From assembly GCA_937896205.1 (NCBI GenBank), contig CALBNA010000113.1, positions 1 to 12,953 of the forward strand: DNA of 12,953 nucleotides. The letters are read 5' to 3'. Below are positions 6,074-12,953 of the stretch, one piece after another. The position numbers and the translations under genes were made by a program. The notes under the pieces are model-generated. The model did not search any database. It saw only the letters and a list, made by a program, of their open reading frames with translations, and had not been told where the DNA came from. Positions within the stretch are counted from its first letter, which is position 1. Each line of letters begins with the position of its first letter. The DNA is from an uncultured Campylobacter sp. (GTDB taxonomy: Bacteria > Campylobacterota > Campylobacteria > Campylobacterales > Campylobacteraceae).

Positions 6074-7268
6074 GTTTGGCTCCAATCGAGCTGTTTGAGC
6101 TCATAAGAGTATTGGCTTCTTTTAAATCCTCAAGCGCTACGTCAAATTTCTGTGAAACTTCTCCGAGCGTATCGCCGCTTTTTACCATATACTCGGCTAG
6201 ATAGTTTACGTTTTGCTCACTTGGGATAACTAGCTTTTGGCTAGGCTTGATCTCGTTTGAAGCAAGTCCGTTGTACTCTTTTATGATCTTATGATTTACG
6301 CCGGTTTTTTCCGCTATAGTTAGTAGCGTATCGTTCTCTTTGGCAGTATAAATTTCAAATTTTCTATTTTGCGCTACTTCGAAATTGTCGCTAAACATTT
6401 TCTTTTTGTTTAATGGAATATAAAGATAATAAGGTTTTTCCGTAGGCGGAGTATAGACGAATTTTAGATGCATATTGTACTCTTTCATCTTTTTTAAACT
6501 AAGACCTATGCTGTCTCCCACCTCCATTAGCGTTGTTCCGCCGGGGACATCTATCTTTGATAGTTCTATGCCTTTCGTTCCACTTAAGGCCTGCGTTTTA
6601 GCCAGCAAATTTTCCTGCTCTTTTGCTATATGCGCAATGACTAAAATTTTCTTGACGAAATTTTTAGTTTCTTTTGGAATATAGCTTTTTTTATCGTCTA
6701 GCAATGTAGCTAGATCGGTGGTTCCAGCTTTTCTGATCCCCTCTCTTAACCTTGCTTCGCCGCAGTTATAGGCCATCATCGCAAGATACCATTTACCAAA
6801 GTCATTTTTCAGACTCTGTAGGTATTTTGTAGCTGCAACGGTAGCCGCCATCGGGTCTTTTCGCTCGTCGGTGTATTTATCGACCCTAAGGCCGTAAAGT
6901 TTTGCCGTAGACTCCATAAACTGCCAAATTCCGATAGCTTTTTTGCTAGAAACTATGTGATTTGAAAAACCGGACTCCGTCATAGCAAGATATAAAAACG
7001 ACTCTGGTATACCTGAGTCTTTTATAATCTTTTGAAGCATCGGGATATGTTTATAGCCGCCTTTTACGGTATCTATAAACTCTTTTCTTTTACTATCTTT
7101 AATGGAATTTTTTATAGAAGCGTAGTGAGAGCTTTGTAAAAATTTAGCATCTATGTCAAATTCTTTTAATATCATCTTTTGGGTTTGCTCTGCGTCGCTG
7201 CTAGCCGCGGTCGCAAAAAGCCACCCCGTACATGCTAGACACAGCATTATTACTCTAAAGATTTTCAT
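6057..7268 (-). CDS. mltD: MltD-like lytic transglycosylase with LysM repeats
   Basis: Exported murein lytic transglycosylase of 403 residues that cuts glycan strands with formation of 1,6-anhydro-muramyl ends. A Sec signal peptide (1 to about 21, ATA cleavage region) is followed by an SLT goose-lysozyme-like domain (about 80-200) with catalytic Glu98 in MTESGFSNHI, the GIWQFM motif (113-118) and YNCG (167-170, usually YNAG). Two C-terminal LysM peptidoglycan-binding repeats lie at about 304-349 and 359-400; the first ends in a normal QKLVIP, the second ends early in GAKLAATE. I see no good lipobox, so it is probably periplasmic rather than a lipoprotein. A strong AAGGAG site precedes the ATG, 12 bases after tatD. 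It overlaps rlpA, which acts on related substrate. Confidence 0.93.
   Translation of the reverse strand: MKIFRVIMLCLACTGWLFATAASSDAEQTQKMILKEFDIDAKFLQSSHYASIKNSIKDSKRKEFIDTVKGGYKHIPMLQKIIKDSGIPESFLYLAMTESGFSNHIVSSKKAIGIWQFMESTAKLYGLRVDKYTDERKDPMAATVAATKYLQSLKNDFGKWYLAMMAYNCGEARLREGIRKAGTTDLATLLDDKKSYIPKETKNFVKKILVIAHIAKEQENLLAKTQALSGTKGIELSKIDVPGGTTLMEVGDSIGLSLKKMKEYNMHLKFVYTPPTEKPYYLYIPLNKKKMFSDNFEVAQNRKFEIYTAKENDTLLTIAEKTGVNHKIIKEYNGLASNEIKPSQKLVIPSEQNVNYLAEYMVKSGDTLGEVSQKFDVALEDLKEANTLMSSNSSIGAKLAATE
6080..6083 (-). promoter_or_regulatory. Ribosome binding site GGAG deciding the rlpA start
   Basis: On the minus strand GGAG is followed by six bases (CCAAAC) and then TTG at 6073-6071. It lies inside the end of mltD and favours the downstream of two possible TTG starts for rlpA. 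Confidence 0.5.
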
Positions 7269-7280
7269 TTTTCTCCTTGA

Positions 7281-8066
7281 TTACGTGTTAAATTTCGTAA
7301 AGATTTTCTTTGCATTTTTTGTTGTTATTTCCATTACCTCTTCTTCTTTTAAATTTAAAATCTCAGCCATCTTCGTCGCAACTAATCGCGTAAATGCAGG
7401 CTCGTTTCTGCGCCCCCTAAAAGGCTCAGGCGTTAGATACGGCGCATCTGTTTCAAGTAGTAGCCTACCTAGCGGAATTTGGGGCAAAATTTGAACCAAA
7501 TTCTTTGCGTTTTTAAATGTCAAAACCCCGCCGATACCAAAGTAAAATTCGCCCATTTTAGCAAGCTCTAAAAGCAACGGCGAAGCATTATAGCAGTGCA
7601 AAACCGCCGCAACTAGCTTACTTGCATACTCTTTTAAGATATTAAAACTATCTTCGTTTGCATCTCTAATATGCAAAATAACGGGCAAATTTAACTCTAC
7701 GGCCATATCAAGCTGCGCTCTAAATACGCGCTTTTGTTCCGCTTTTTCAAGCTCTTTTTCGTTTTCGTCTTTGGGCAATCGGAAATAATCAAGCCCGCAT
7801 TCGCCCACGGATATACACTTTTCGTCTCGCGCAAATTTACGCAGAGCCTCTTCGTCAAATCCCGCTTTCTCATACGGATGAACTCCGACGGCAAAAAATA
7901 CATTTTCAAATTCGCGGGTTATTTTAGCCGCTTTTGGTAAATCATTAATATCAGCACCCGGTATTAGCACTCCGTCAACGCCGTTTTCTCGGGCATTTGC
8001 GATAACTTTTACCAGATCGTTATCAAAGCTTTCATCGTCCAAATGACAGTGAGTGTCTATTATCAT
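7281..8066 (-). CDS. tatD: TatD-family metal-dependent hydrolase (DNase)
   Basis: A 261-residue TIM-barrel amidohydrolase of the TatD/YcfH family; characterised members are Mg-dependent 3'-5' exonucleases acting on DNA or RNA. The metal ligands are in place: DTHCHLD with His6 and His8, Glu89 in GECGLDY, His132 in LHIRDA, His157 in LHCYN and Asp207 in ETDAPYL. Length is normal and no domain is missing. Its ATG overlaps the stop of the upstream regulator gene by one base (TGATG), and mltD follows after 12 bases. Family assignment is certain; the physiological substrate cannot be read from sequence, and a link to envelope or regulator neighbours is only positional. Confidence 0.94.
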   Translation of the reverse strand: MIIDTHCHLDDESFDNDLVKVIANARENGVDGVLIPGADINDLPKAAKITREFENVFFAVGVHPYEKAGFDEEALRKFARDEKCISVGECGLDYFRLPKDENEKELEKAEQKRVFRAQLDMAVELNLPVILHIRDANEDSFNILKEYASKLVAAVLHCYNASPLLLELAKMGEFYFGIGGVLTFKNAKNLVQILPQIPLGRLLLETDAPYLTPEPFRGRRNEPAFTRLVATKMAEILNLKEEEVMEITTKNAKKIFTKFNT

Positions 8067-9319
8067 CAGGCTATTTCTACCCTATTTCGCCCGTTTTCTT
8101 TTGCCCTATAAAGAGCCTCGTCGGCAAGCTCCAAAATCTCGTCGACGTTATAATCGCTTTTACCGAAAGTAACGCCTATGGAGACCGAAATTTTAACCGG
8201 TTCGTTTTTAATATTTATCGGATTGGCTGCTATTGCAGCTCTTAATCCGACGAAAAATTTAACCGCGTCTTCTTGCGATACGTTTTTTAATAAAACGCAA
8301 AATTCTCCGCCGCCGAATCTAGCCGCTATATCGCTGCTTTTGGTGTCGTCGATTAATTTTTTAGCCAGTAGTTTCAAAATTTTATCACCGCTATCTTGTC
8401 CGTATTTATCGTTGATATTTTTAAGTCCGTCTACGTCGATCACAGCTACGGCGTAAGGCATAGGATTTTCTTCCAAACTAGCTAAATATTCTTGCATATC
8501 GTCGTAAAAATACCTTCTATTAAATAATCCAGTTAGAAAATCTTTATTGGCGAAATTTGCGATTTTATTGATATTTTCCATATTTTCTATAGTATTATTT
8601 ACGCGGCAAATAAGCTCTTCTTTTAAAAACGGCTTAGCGATAAAATCATTAGCTCCGTTTTTTAAAAATACCGCACCGCTAACGTTTTCGTTTGCGCTAG
8701 TCATCATTATAACGCCTAGTTCGTTTTTATCTTTTTGTTCCCTTAGCTCTTTTAAAACCGCCAAACCGTCTTTTACCGGCATGCCGTAATCACAAACCAC
8801 GAGTTTTATATCGGGATTATCGGCAAAATAATTCATCGCCTCTTCGCCGTGAGCCGCCGTAAATACTCGAAACTGCAAATTTTGCAGTATTTTTTTTACG
8901 TCATTTCTAGTCTGCATTACGTCTTCTACTACCATGACCTTATACTGCTTGTTGTTTTTTAGCCTATCTATCATATGAAATATATAATTTACGTCGCTCA
9001 TATTTCCCTTATAGACGTAGTCCACGATATCCTTGTCCATAAAAGTTTCTCTAGTCTTATCGTCCATACTGCCCGTTAAAACTATAATCGGTAAGCCCTT
9101 AGACGCTACGAAATCGACTACTTCGCCGTTTGGAGCATCGGGTAAATTTAAATCGAGCAAAGTTATAAAATAATCCTTAGCCTTCGTAAGAAACGCCTGA
9201 GCTTCGGCTAAGCTGTGAGCGACGTCTACTTGCATCTCGGTATTATCTTCCATCTTTTTAGCGATCAGCTTTGCCAGAGCTTTATTGTCTTCTACTATTA
9301 AAATTTTATTTTTTTCCAT
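8066..9319 (-). CDS. cbrR: Response regulator with two receiver domains and a degenerate GGDEF domain (CbrR type)
   Basis: A 417-residue protein with REC-REC-GGDEF layout, like PleD and like the bile-resistance regulator CbrR found at this locus in C. jejuni. Both receivers look able to be phosphorylated: REC1 has Glu10/Asp11, Asp56, Thr82 and Lys104; REC2 has Glu132/Asp133, Asp177, Thr207 and Lys229. The GGDEF domain starts with DFLTGLFNRR (260-269) and keeps the DVDGLKNIND strand, but its signature is GGGEF (336-340), with Gly where Asp or Glu should bind metal. The usual RxxD inhibitory site reads KSSD (327-330). It is therefore probably poor or inactive as a cyclic-di-GMP synthase, and may act by nucleotide or protein binding. 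No histidine kinase is present in the window. It overlaps tatD by one base. Confidence 0.93.
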   Translation of the reverse strand: MEKNKILIVEDNKALAKLIAKKMEDNTEMQVDVAHSLAEAQAFLTKAKDYFITLLDLNLPDAPNGEVVDFVASKGLPIIVLTGSMDDKTRETFMDKDIVDYVYKGNMSDVNYIFHMIDRLKNNKQYKVMVVEDVMQTRNDVKKILQNLQFRVFTAAHGEEAMNYFADNPDIKLVVCDYGMPVKDGLAVLKELREQKDKNELGVIMMTSANENVSGAVFLKNGANDFIAKPFLKEELICRVNNTIENMENINKIANFANKDFLTGLFNRRYFYDDMQEYLASLEENPMPYAVAVIDVDGLKNINDKYGQDSGDKILKLLAKKLIDDTKSSDIAARFGGGEFCVLLKNVSQEDAVKFFVGLRAAIAANPINIKNEPVKISVSIGVTFGKSDYNVDEILELADEALYRAKENGRNRVEIA

Positions 9320-9390
9320 ATATTCTCGTTAAAAAATTTTTTCAAATATACCATTACTTTTCTTTTTTCAACCTAAATTTTAAGCCAAAC
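9320..9390. promoter_or_regulatory. Gap between recN and the regulator; possible promoter
   Basis: An AT-rich gap of 71 bases. On the minus strand TATATT (9350-9345) lies about 25 bases before the regulator ATG and is preceded by A-rich tracts, which is enough for a possible Campylobacter sigma-70 promoter. A palindromic A6T6 follows it. I see no GC-rich hairpin that would terminate recN, so readthrough from nadK-recN is also possible. The only ribosome binding site is a weak CGAGAA. Confidence 0.35.
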
Positions 9391-10914
9391 TTAAACAACC
9401 AAAAGCTGGCGAGCAAAATTTACCGCCTCCTCAGTTATACGTTCGCCGCTTATCATACGGGCCAGCTCGCTTACGCGCTCTTCGCCCTTTAGCTCCCTTA
9501 CGTTCGAGGTTTCGCCGCGCTTTTCGACTAGAAAATGCGAATCGGCCTTAGAGCTTAGCTGCGGCTGGTGCGAGATAGCAAAAATCTGATAAAATTTGGC
9601 CAAATTTAGCAGCACGTTTGCGATACTCATCGCCTCTTTTCCGCTTAGATTCGCGTCTATTTCATCTAATATTATGACGCCTTCGCCGCCTCCGGTAATC
9701 TTACTTTCACTTGCGATAAAAGCTAGCCTTAAGCGGTTTAGCTCGCCCGAGCTTAGATTTTTTAGCGCCGTGTCGTTTAGGCTCAAATTTCCCTCGCCCC
9801 TGCCGGCGGCGTCTAGGGTTTTGCTATTTATCTTTAATGAAATCTCGCTCATATAAAGCTCTTTTAAAAACGAATTTATGAGCGACTCAAGCTCTTTTAA
9901 ATTTGCCGCGCGAGCCTGACTGATTTTATCGGCCAGCGCGTTTACCGCAGTTTCGTTTTGTTTAAATTTACGCTCCAGCTCGCTCTTTTCAAAGCTTATA
10001 TTTTCGTATCTTGCTAGCTCTGCCTTGCGCGTTTTTAGCGTCGCCAGAGCCTCCTCCTCGCCGCCGTAGCGACGCACGAGCGAGTTTATCGCCTCGATGC
10101 GGTCTAGCACGCCCTCGATATCCACGTCTTCCAGCTCGTCCATGTTTAGATTTTCGCGCGCTACTCGCAGTTCGTTCATCGCCTCTTCAAAAAAGCTACT
10201 ATCGACGTCGCTGATGTTTAGCGCGTCCACTACGGATTGCTCGAAATTAAAAATTTGCTCCGCCCTATTCCACGCTTCTAAAATTTTATCCTTTTTACTC
10301 AGGCGCTTTTTTAGCTCCATTAGCTCGTCAAATTCGCCGATTTTCGGGCTCACGCTTTCTATTTTATTGATTTCAAAAGAAGCAAATTCTTTTAGCTCCT
10401 CCACTCTTTTTTCTTCGTCGATTATTTTTTTCAGCTCGCGAGAAATTTGGCTAAATTCGTCAAATTTGAGCCTAAATTCGCTCAAAATTTCGTTAAATTT
10501 AGCATCTTTTTTCGCCTGCAAGCTATCTAGCAAATTTAAAAATCTATCGTTTTCAAATTCGTTTATTTCCTTTGCGGATAGGTATTTTACGTGCTCTTTG
10601 GCGATGCTGGCTAGATTTTTTTTAGAAACGGCTTGCGAGTTTATAAAGTACCGCGTCGTTTTGTCGCGAAAGAGTTTAAAGGTATTTATCTCCTCGCTCT
10701 CAAGGCCGAATTCCTCAAGGTCAAATTTATGCGAGACGTCGGCCTCTATCAGCTTTGCTTCACTATCTTTTAGCCCTAAAACCGCCATTATCGAGCCCAT
10801 CAGGACCGATTTGCCAGCACCACTCACGCCCGTAAAGACGCTAAGTCCGCGCCCGAAATTTAACTCGACGTTTTCAAAACTCAAATTTTGCTTTATCAAA
10901 ATCCGCTCAATCAT
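9391..10914 (-). CDS. recN: DNA repair protein RecN
   Basis: An SMC-like ATPase of 507 residues involved in double-strand break repair. The N-terminal half of the head carries Walker A GVSGAGKS (29-36, usually GETGAGKS). A charged coiled-coil-forming middle (about 135-340) is short compared with E. coli RecN (553 residues in total). The C-terminal half carries the ABC signature LSSGE (387-391), Walker B VIILDE (413-418) and the H-loop ISHQPQ with His449. The region at 107-125, where RecN usually has an HGQH-type Q-loop, reads [12 protein letters not shown] instead. The ATG lies within the end of nadK (8-base overlap), so the two genes are probably co-translated. A generic SMC or RecF protein is less likely given the head order and length. 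Confidence 0.92.
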   Translation of the reverse strand: MIERILIKQNLSFENVELNFGRGLSVFTGVSGAGKSVLMGSIMAVLGLKDSEAKLIEADVSHKFDLEEFGLESEEINTFKLFRDKTTRYFINSQAVSKKNLASIAKEHVKYLSAKEINEFENDRFLNLLDSLQAKKDAKFNEILSEFRLKFDEFSQISRELKKIIDEEKRVEELKEFASFEINKIESVSPKIGEFDELMELKKRLSKKDKILEAWNRAEQIFNFEQSVVDALNISDVDSSFFEEAMNELRVARENLNMDELEDVDIEGVLDRIEAINSLVRRYGGEEEALATLKTRKAELARYENISFEKSELERKFKQNETAVNALADKISQARAANLKELESLINSFLKELYMSEISLKINSKTLDAAGRGEGNLSLNDTALKNLSSGELNRLRLAFIASESKITGGGEGVIILDEIDANLSGKEAMSIANVLLNLAKFYQIFAISHQPQLSSKADSHFLVEKRGETSNVRELKGEERVSELARMISGERITEEAVNFARQLLVV

Positions 10915-11800
10915 TATAACCCCAATGCAGCTTTTCTTTTAAAATTTGAAAATAATCTCTCCCGACGTGGCGGATTAGCCGCGCCGTGTTCGCGCTTAGC
11001 GTCATGCTCACGCTCTCAAGCTCGCCCATTTTGTACCGCTCCTGCCCGTCGATAACCAGCACCGCCGCGCTTGAAGTTTTAAATTTGATCTCAAATCCGC
11101 GCGGAAGCACTACCGGGCGCTGCGTGAGCGAGTGCGAGCAAACGGGCGTAACCAAAAACACCTCGCTTAGAGGATAGGTTATCGCTCCGCCTGCGCTCAT
11201 GTTGTATCCGGTTGAACCCACGGGCGTAGAGACGATGACGCCGTCGCCAAAATACGCGTTAAAGTATTTTTCGTTCCAAAAGGCCTCCACGTGCGTCATG
11301 GAGCCTACCTTTTCGCCCACGATTACCGCGTCGTTAAATGCGATTTTGCGTAAAATTTCCCCGCTTTTTTTGTGCAAAAAAACGTCAAGCATAAAAGGTG
11401 TCTCGACCTCAAATTTGCCCTCGAAAAACTCGGCGAAAAATTTCTCGCATTCATTCATCGTGATATCGGTTAAAAACCCCAGCCTACCCGCGTGGATGCC
11501 TAGCACAAAGGGCGAAATCTCGGCCGCGTTTCTGCAAAGCGAGATGATCGTGCCGTCGCCTCCGAGCGAAATCAAAAAATCGCACTCATGCGCTAGCTCG
11601 CAAACCTCAAATCCTTGTAAATTTGAGCCCTCTTTTAAATTTAAATGTTTAGCTGCCGCGTTTTCAAACAAAATTTGAACGCCGTAGCGAGCTAAAATCT
11701 CGCGCAGGATTCGCGCGTTTTTTACCAAATTTCCATTGATTTTTGCGACTAGGCCGACTTTTTTTACCTTAGCCGGAAGTAATAAATTCTCTTTTTTCAT
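10907..11800 (-). CDS. nadK: NAD kinase
   Basis: ATP- or polyphosphate-dependent NAD kinase that makes NADP in the cytoplasm; 297 residues from the chosen start. The diagnostic motifs are GGDGT (80-84, catalytic Asp82), the NDA motif (156-158) and the glycine-rich STPVGSTGY (191-199) with SAGG soon after. I chose ATG at 11798-11800. An in-frame TTG at 11848 would add 16 residues, but that segment is not family-like and would run through the probable promoters of both nadK and aspS. There is no Shine-Dalgarno before the ATG and a TAAAAT box lies only seven bases upstream, so the transcript may be leaderless. The gene overlaps recN by 8 bases. Confidence 0.93.
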   Translation of the reverse strand: MKKENLLLPAKVKKVGLVAKINGNLVKNARILREILARYGVQILFENAAAKHLNLKEGSNLQGFEVCELAHECDFLISLGGDGTIISLCRNAAEISPFVLGIHAGRLGFLTDITMNECEKFFAEFFEGKFEVETPFMLDVFLHKKSGEILRKIAFNDAVIVGEKVGSMTHVEAFWNEKYFNAYFGDGVIVSTPVGSTGYNMSAGGAITYPLSEVFLVTPVCSHSLTQRPVVLPRGFEIKFKTSSAAVLVIDGQERYKMGELESVSMTLSANTARLIRHVGRDYFQILKEKLHWGYND

Positions 11801-11807
11801 AGAGCGG

Positions 11808-11813
11808 ATTTTA
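11808..11813 (-). promoter_or_regulatory. Probable -10 box of nadK
   Basis: On the minus strand this reads TAAAAT, within TGTGATAAAAT, which also gives an extended TG upstream. T-rich tracts recur about every 10-12 bases further upstream, as in Campylobacter sigma-70 promoters. Transcription would begin at about 11800-11803, on or next to the nadK ATG. Confidence 0.5.
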
Positions 11814-11856
11814 TCACATTTTGTTTTAAAAAAGCTGGGAAAAAGCAAATTTCTAG

Positions 11857-11862
11857 TATAAT
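11857..11862 (+). promoter_or_regulatory. Probable -10 box of aspS
   Basis: A perfect TATAAT lies 31 bases before the aspS ATG, with A/T-rich tracts and no clear -35 upstream, as usual for Campylobacter. The expected start near 11869 leaves a leader of about 25 bases containing AAGGAG (11883-11888), five bases before the ATG. It lies back to back with the nadK promoter. Confidence 0.7.
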
Positions 11863-11893
11863 GGGCGCGTTAAAAACAGCAAAAGGAGTGAAA

Positions 11894-12953
11894 ATGCGTA
11901 GCCATTACTGCACTGATTTAAGCAGTGCCGACATAGGCAAAGAAGTTACGCTTTGCGGCTGGGTAAATACCTACCGCGACCACGGCGGCGTTATATTTTT
12001 AGACCTGCGCGATCGCACGGGACTGATCCAGATCGTCTGCGATCCGGCAGATAGCAAGAGCTCTCACGAGGCCGCGTCGCACATTCGCGACGAGTACGTT
12101 CTAAGGATAAAAGGCAAGGTCCGCGCTCGCGGCGAAGGCCTAGTAAATCCGCGCCTAAAAACGGGCGAGATCGAAGTAGTCGCAAACGAAGTGATAGTAG
12201 AAAACCCGAGCGAGACGCTACCTTTCGTCATCGGCGACGAGAGCGTAAACGAGGACATCAGGCTAAAATATAGATTTTTAGACCTTAGAAACGAAAAACT
12301 TCAAAATATCTTTAAAATGCGCTCAAAAGCGGCGATCGCAGCTAGAAACAGCCTAGATAAAATGGGCTTTATCGAATTTGAAACGCCGATTTTAACGCGT
12401 GCGACGCCGGAAGGCGCCAGAGACTATCTAGTGCCTAGCCGCGTATATCCGGGACAGTTTTACGCCCTGCCGCAAAGCCCGCAGCTTTTCAAACAGCTTT
12501 TGATGTGCTCTGGCTTTGATAAATATTTCCAAATCGCAAAATGCTTCCGCGACGAGGACTTGCGCGCCGATAGACAGCCGGAATTTACGCAGATAGATAT
12601 TGAGATGAGCTTCATCGAACAAGAAGATATCCTAAATATGGCCGAAAATATGCTAAAAGACGTATTTGCCGCATGCGGATACGATATCCAAATACCTTTC
12701 CGACGCATGAGCTACAAAGAGGCGACCGAGAGCTACGGCAGCGATAAGCCCGATCTGCGCTACGACCTAAAGATGATCGACGTTATCGACATTTTCGCGC
12801 GCTCTAGCAATGAAATATTTAGTAAAATCGCAACCGAACCTAAGAAAAACCGCATCAAGGCGCTAAAAGTACCAAACGGCGATAATATCTTTAGCAAGCG
12901 CGAGATGAATAGGTTTGAGGAATTTGTCCGCAAATTCGGCGCTCAAGGCCTTG
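11894..12953 (+). CDS. aspS: Aspartyl-tRNA synthetase, 3' end beyond the window
   Basis: Bacterial-type class IIb AspRS that charges tRNA with aspartate; 353 codons are present and the frame is open to the right edge (the family is usually about 580-600 residues). The N-terminal OB-fold anticodon-binding domain (about 1-100) includes TYRDHGG. The catalytic domain shows the flipping loop [13 protein letters not shown] (172-184) and motif 2 with [20 protein letters not shown] (219-238). The bacterial insertion domain begins near 290, and motif 3 lies outside the window. Leu83 and Leu88, flanking NPR in the anticodon domain, align with Leu81 and Leu86 of the non-discriminating H. pylori enzyme, so this one may also charge tRNA-Asn with Asp. 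The ATG has a strong AAGGAG site and a TATAAT promoter. Confidence 0.96.
   Translation, partial: MRSHYCTDLSSADIGKEVTLCGWVNTYRDHGGVIFLDLRDRTGLIQIVCDPADSKSSHEAASHIRDEYVLRIKGKVRARGEGLVNPRLKTGEIEVVANEVIVENPSETLPFVIGDESVNEDIRLKYRFLDLRNEKLQNIFKMRSKAAIAARNSLDKMGFIEFETPILTRATPEGARDYLVPSRVYPGQFYALPQSPQLFKQLLMCSGFDKYFQIAKCFRDEDLRADRQPEFTQIDIEMSFIEQEDILNMAENMLKDVFAACGYDIQIPFRRMSYKEATESYGSDKPDLRYDLKMIDVIDIFARSSNEIFSKIATEPKKNRIKALKVPNGDNIFSKREMNRFEEFVRKFGAQGL

Noticed and set aside
6074..6085. rlpA start at TTG 6085
   Set aside because: There is no ribosome binding site before it, while GGAG is well placed for the TTG at 6073. The difference is four residues, so the point is minor and not fully settled.
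10097..10942. Open plus-strand frame of 281 codons opposite recN
   Set aside because: It is antisense to a clearly identified recN, extremely rich in Ser, Phe and Leu as expected from the complement of Lys/Glu-rich codons, and has no family motif or convincing ribosome binding site.
11199..11678. Open plus-strand frame of 159 codons opposite nadK
   Set aside because: It covers the NAD kinase motifs on the other strand, and its composition is that of an antisense shadow.
11801..11848. Extended nadK N-terminus from TTG at 11848
   Set aside because: The added 16 residues are not typical of NAD kinase, and the segment contains the probable nadK promoter.
1..12953. Search for CRISPR arrays, insertion sequences, phage genes, tRNAs or toxin-antitoxin pairs
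   Set aside because: I saw no regularly spaced repeats, transposase or integrase motifs, terminal inverted repeats, tRNA-like folds ending in CCA, or small paired genes. Nearly all sequence is covered by conserved housekeeping genes. A covariance-model scan for RNA genes was not possible here.

Overview
The window looks like ordinary chromosome from an epsilonproteobacterium, most likely a Campylobacter of the higher-GC group (the C. rectus / C. showae / C. curvus type). This rests on gene order (mrdA, small membrane protein, ysxC, lptA, lptC, kdsC, rlpA, mltD, tatD, REC-REC-GGDEF regulator, recN, nadK, aspS), which matches the conserved Campylobacter order as I remember it and partly that of Helicobacter. 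A GC content in the mid-40s by eye, far above C. jejuni, and the very frequent AAATTT word point the same way. The species call is inference. I see no mobile element, CRISPR array, tRNA, rRNA or obvious foreign DNA.

Layout, right to left along the minus strand. A divergent promoter region (about 11801-11893) separates aspS (plus strand, cut by the right edge) from nadK (minus). nadK overlaps recN. A 71-base gap follows, then a two-receiver GGDEF regulator overlaps tatD by one base. After tatD comes a tightly packed run: mltD, rlpA, hisB, kdsC, lptC, lptA, ysxC, with overlaps or gaps of at most 12 bases. A 118-base AT-rich gap with a possible two-way terminator separates ysxC from the last pair: a small polytopic membrane protein in the position where mreD often lies, overlapping mrdA (PBP2) by 4 bases. 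The first 61 bases hold no recognisable gene; they may carry the tail and terminator of a converging plus-strand gene.

Most of the minus-strand genes serve the cell envelope: PBP2 and the MreD-like protein in elongation, MltD and RlpA in glycan-strand cutting, KdsC in Kdo synthesis, and LptC/LptA in LPS transport. YsxC (ribosome assembly), HisB (histidine synthesis) and TatD (DNase family) are passengers in the same units. nadK/recN and the regulator form the upstream part, and aspS starts a separate unit on the other strand.

I did not find an undescribed system. The points most worth a second look are a probable divergent MreD, a GGDEF domain whose active-site and inhibitory-site signatures are both altered, hisB inserted in an LPS operon beside an unrelated HAD phosphatase gene, AspRS residues that suggest a non-discriminating enzyme, a RecN without the usual Q-loop signature, a possible leaderless nadK transcript, and several non-ATG starts in the packed operon.
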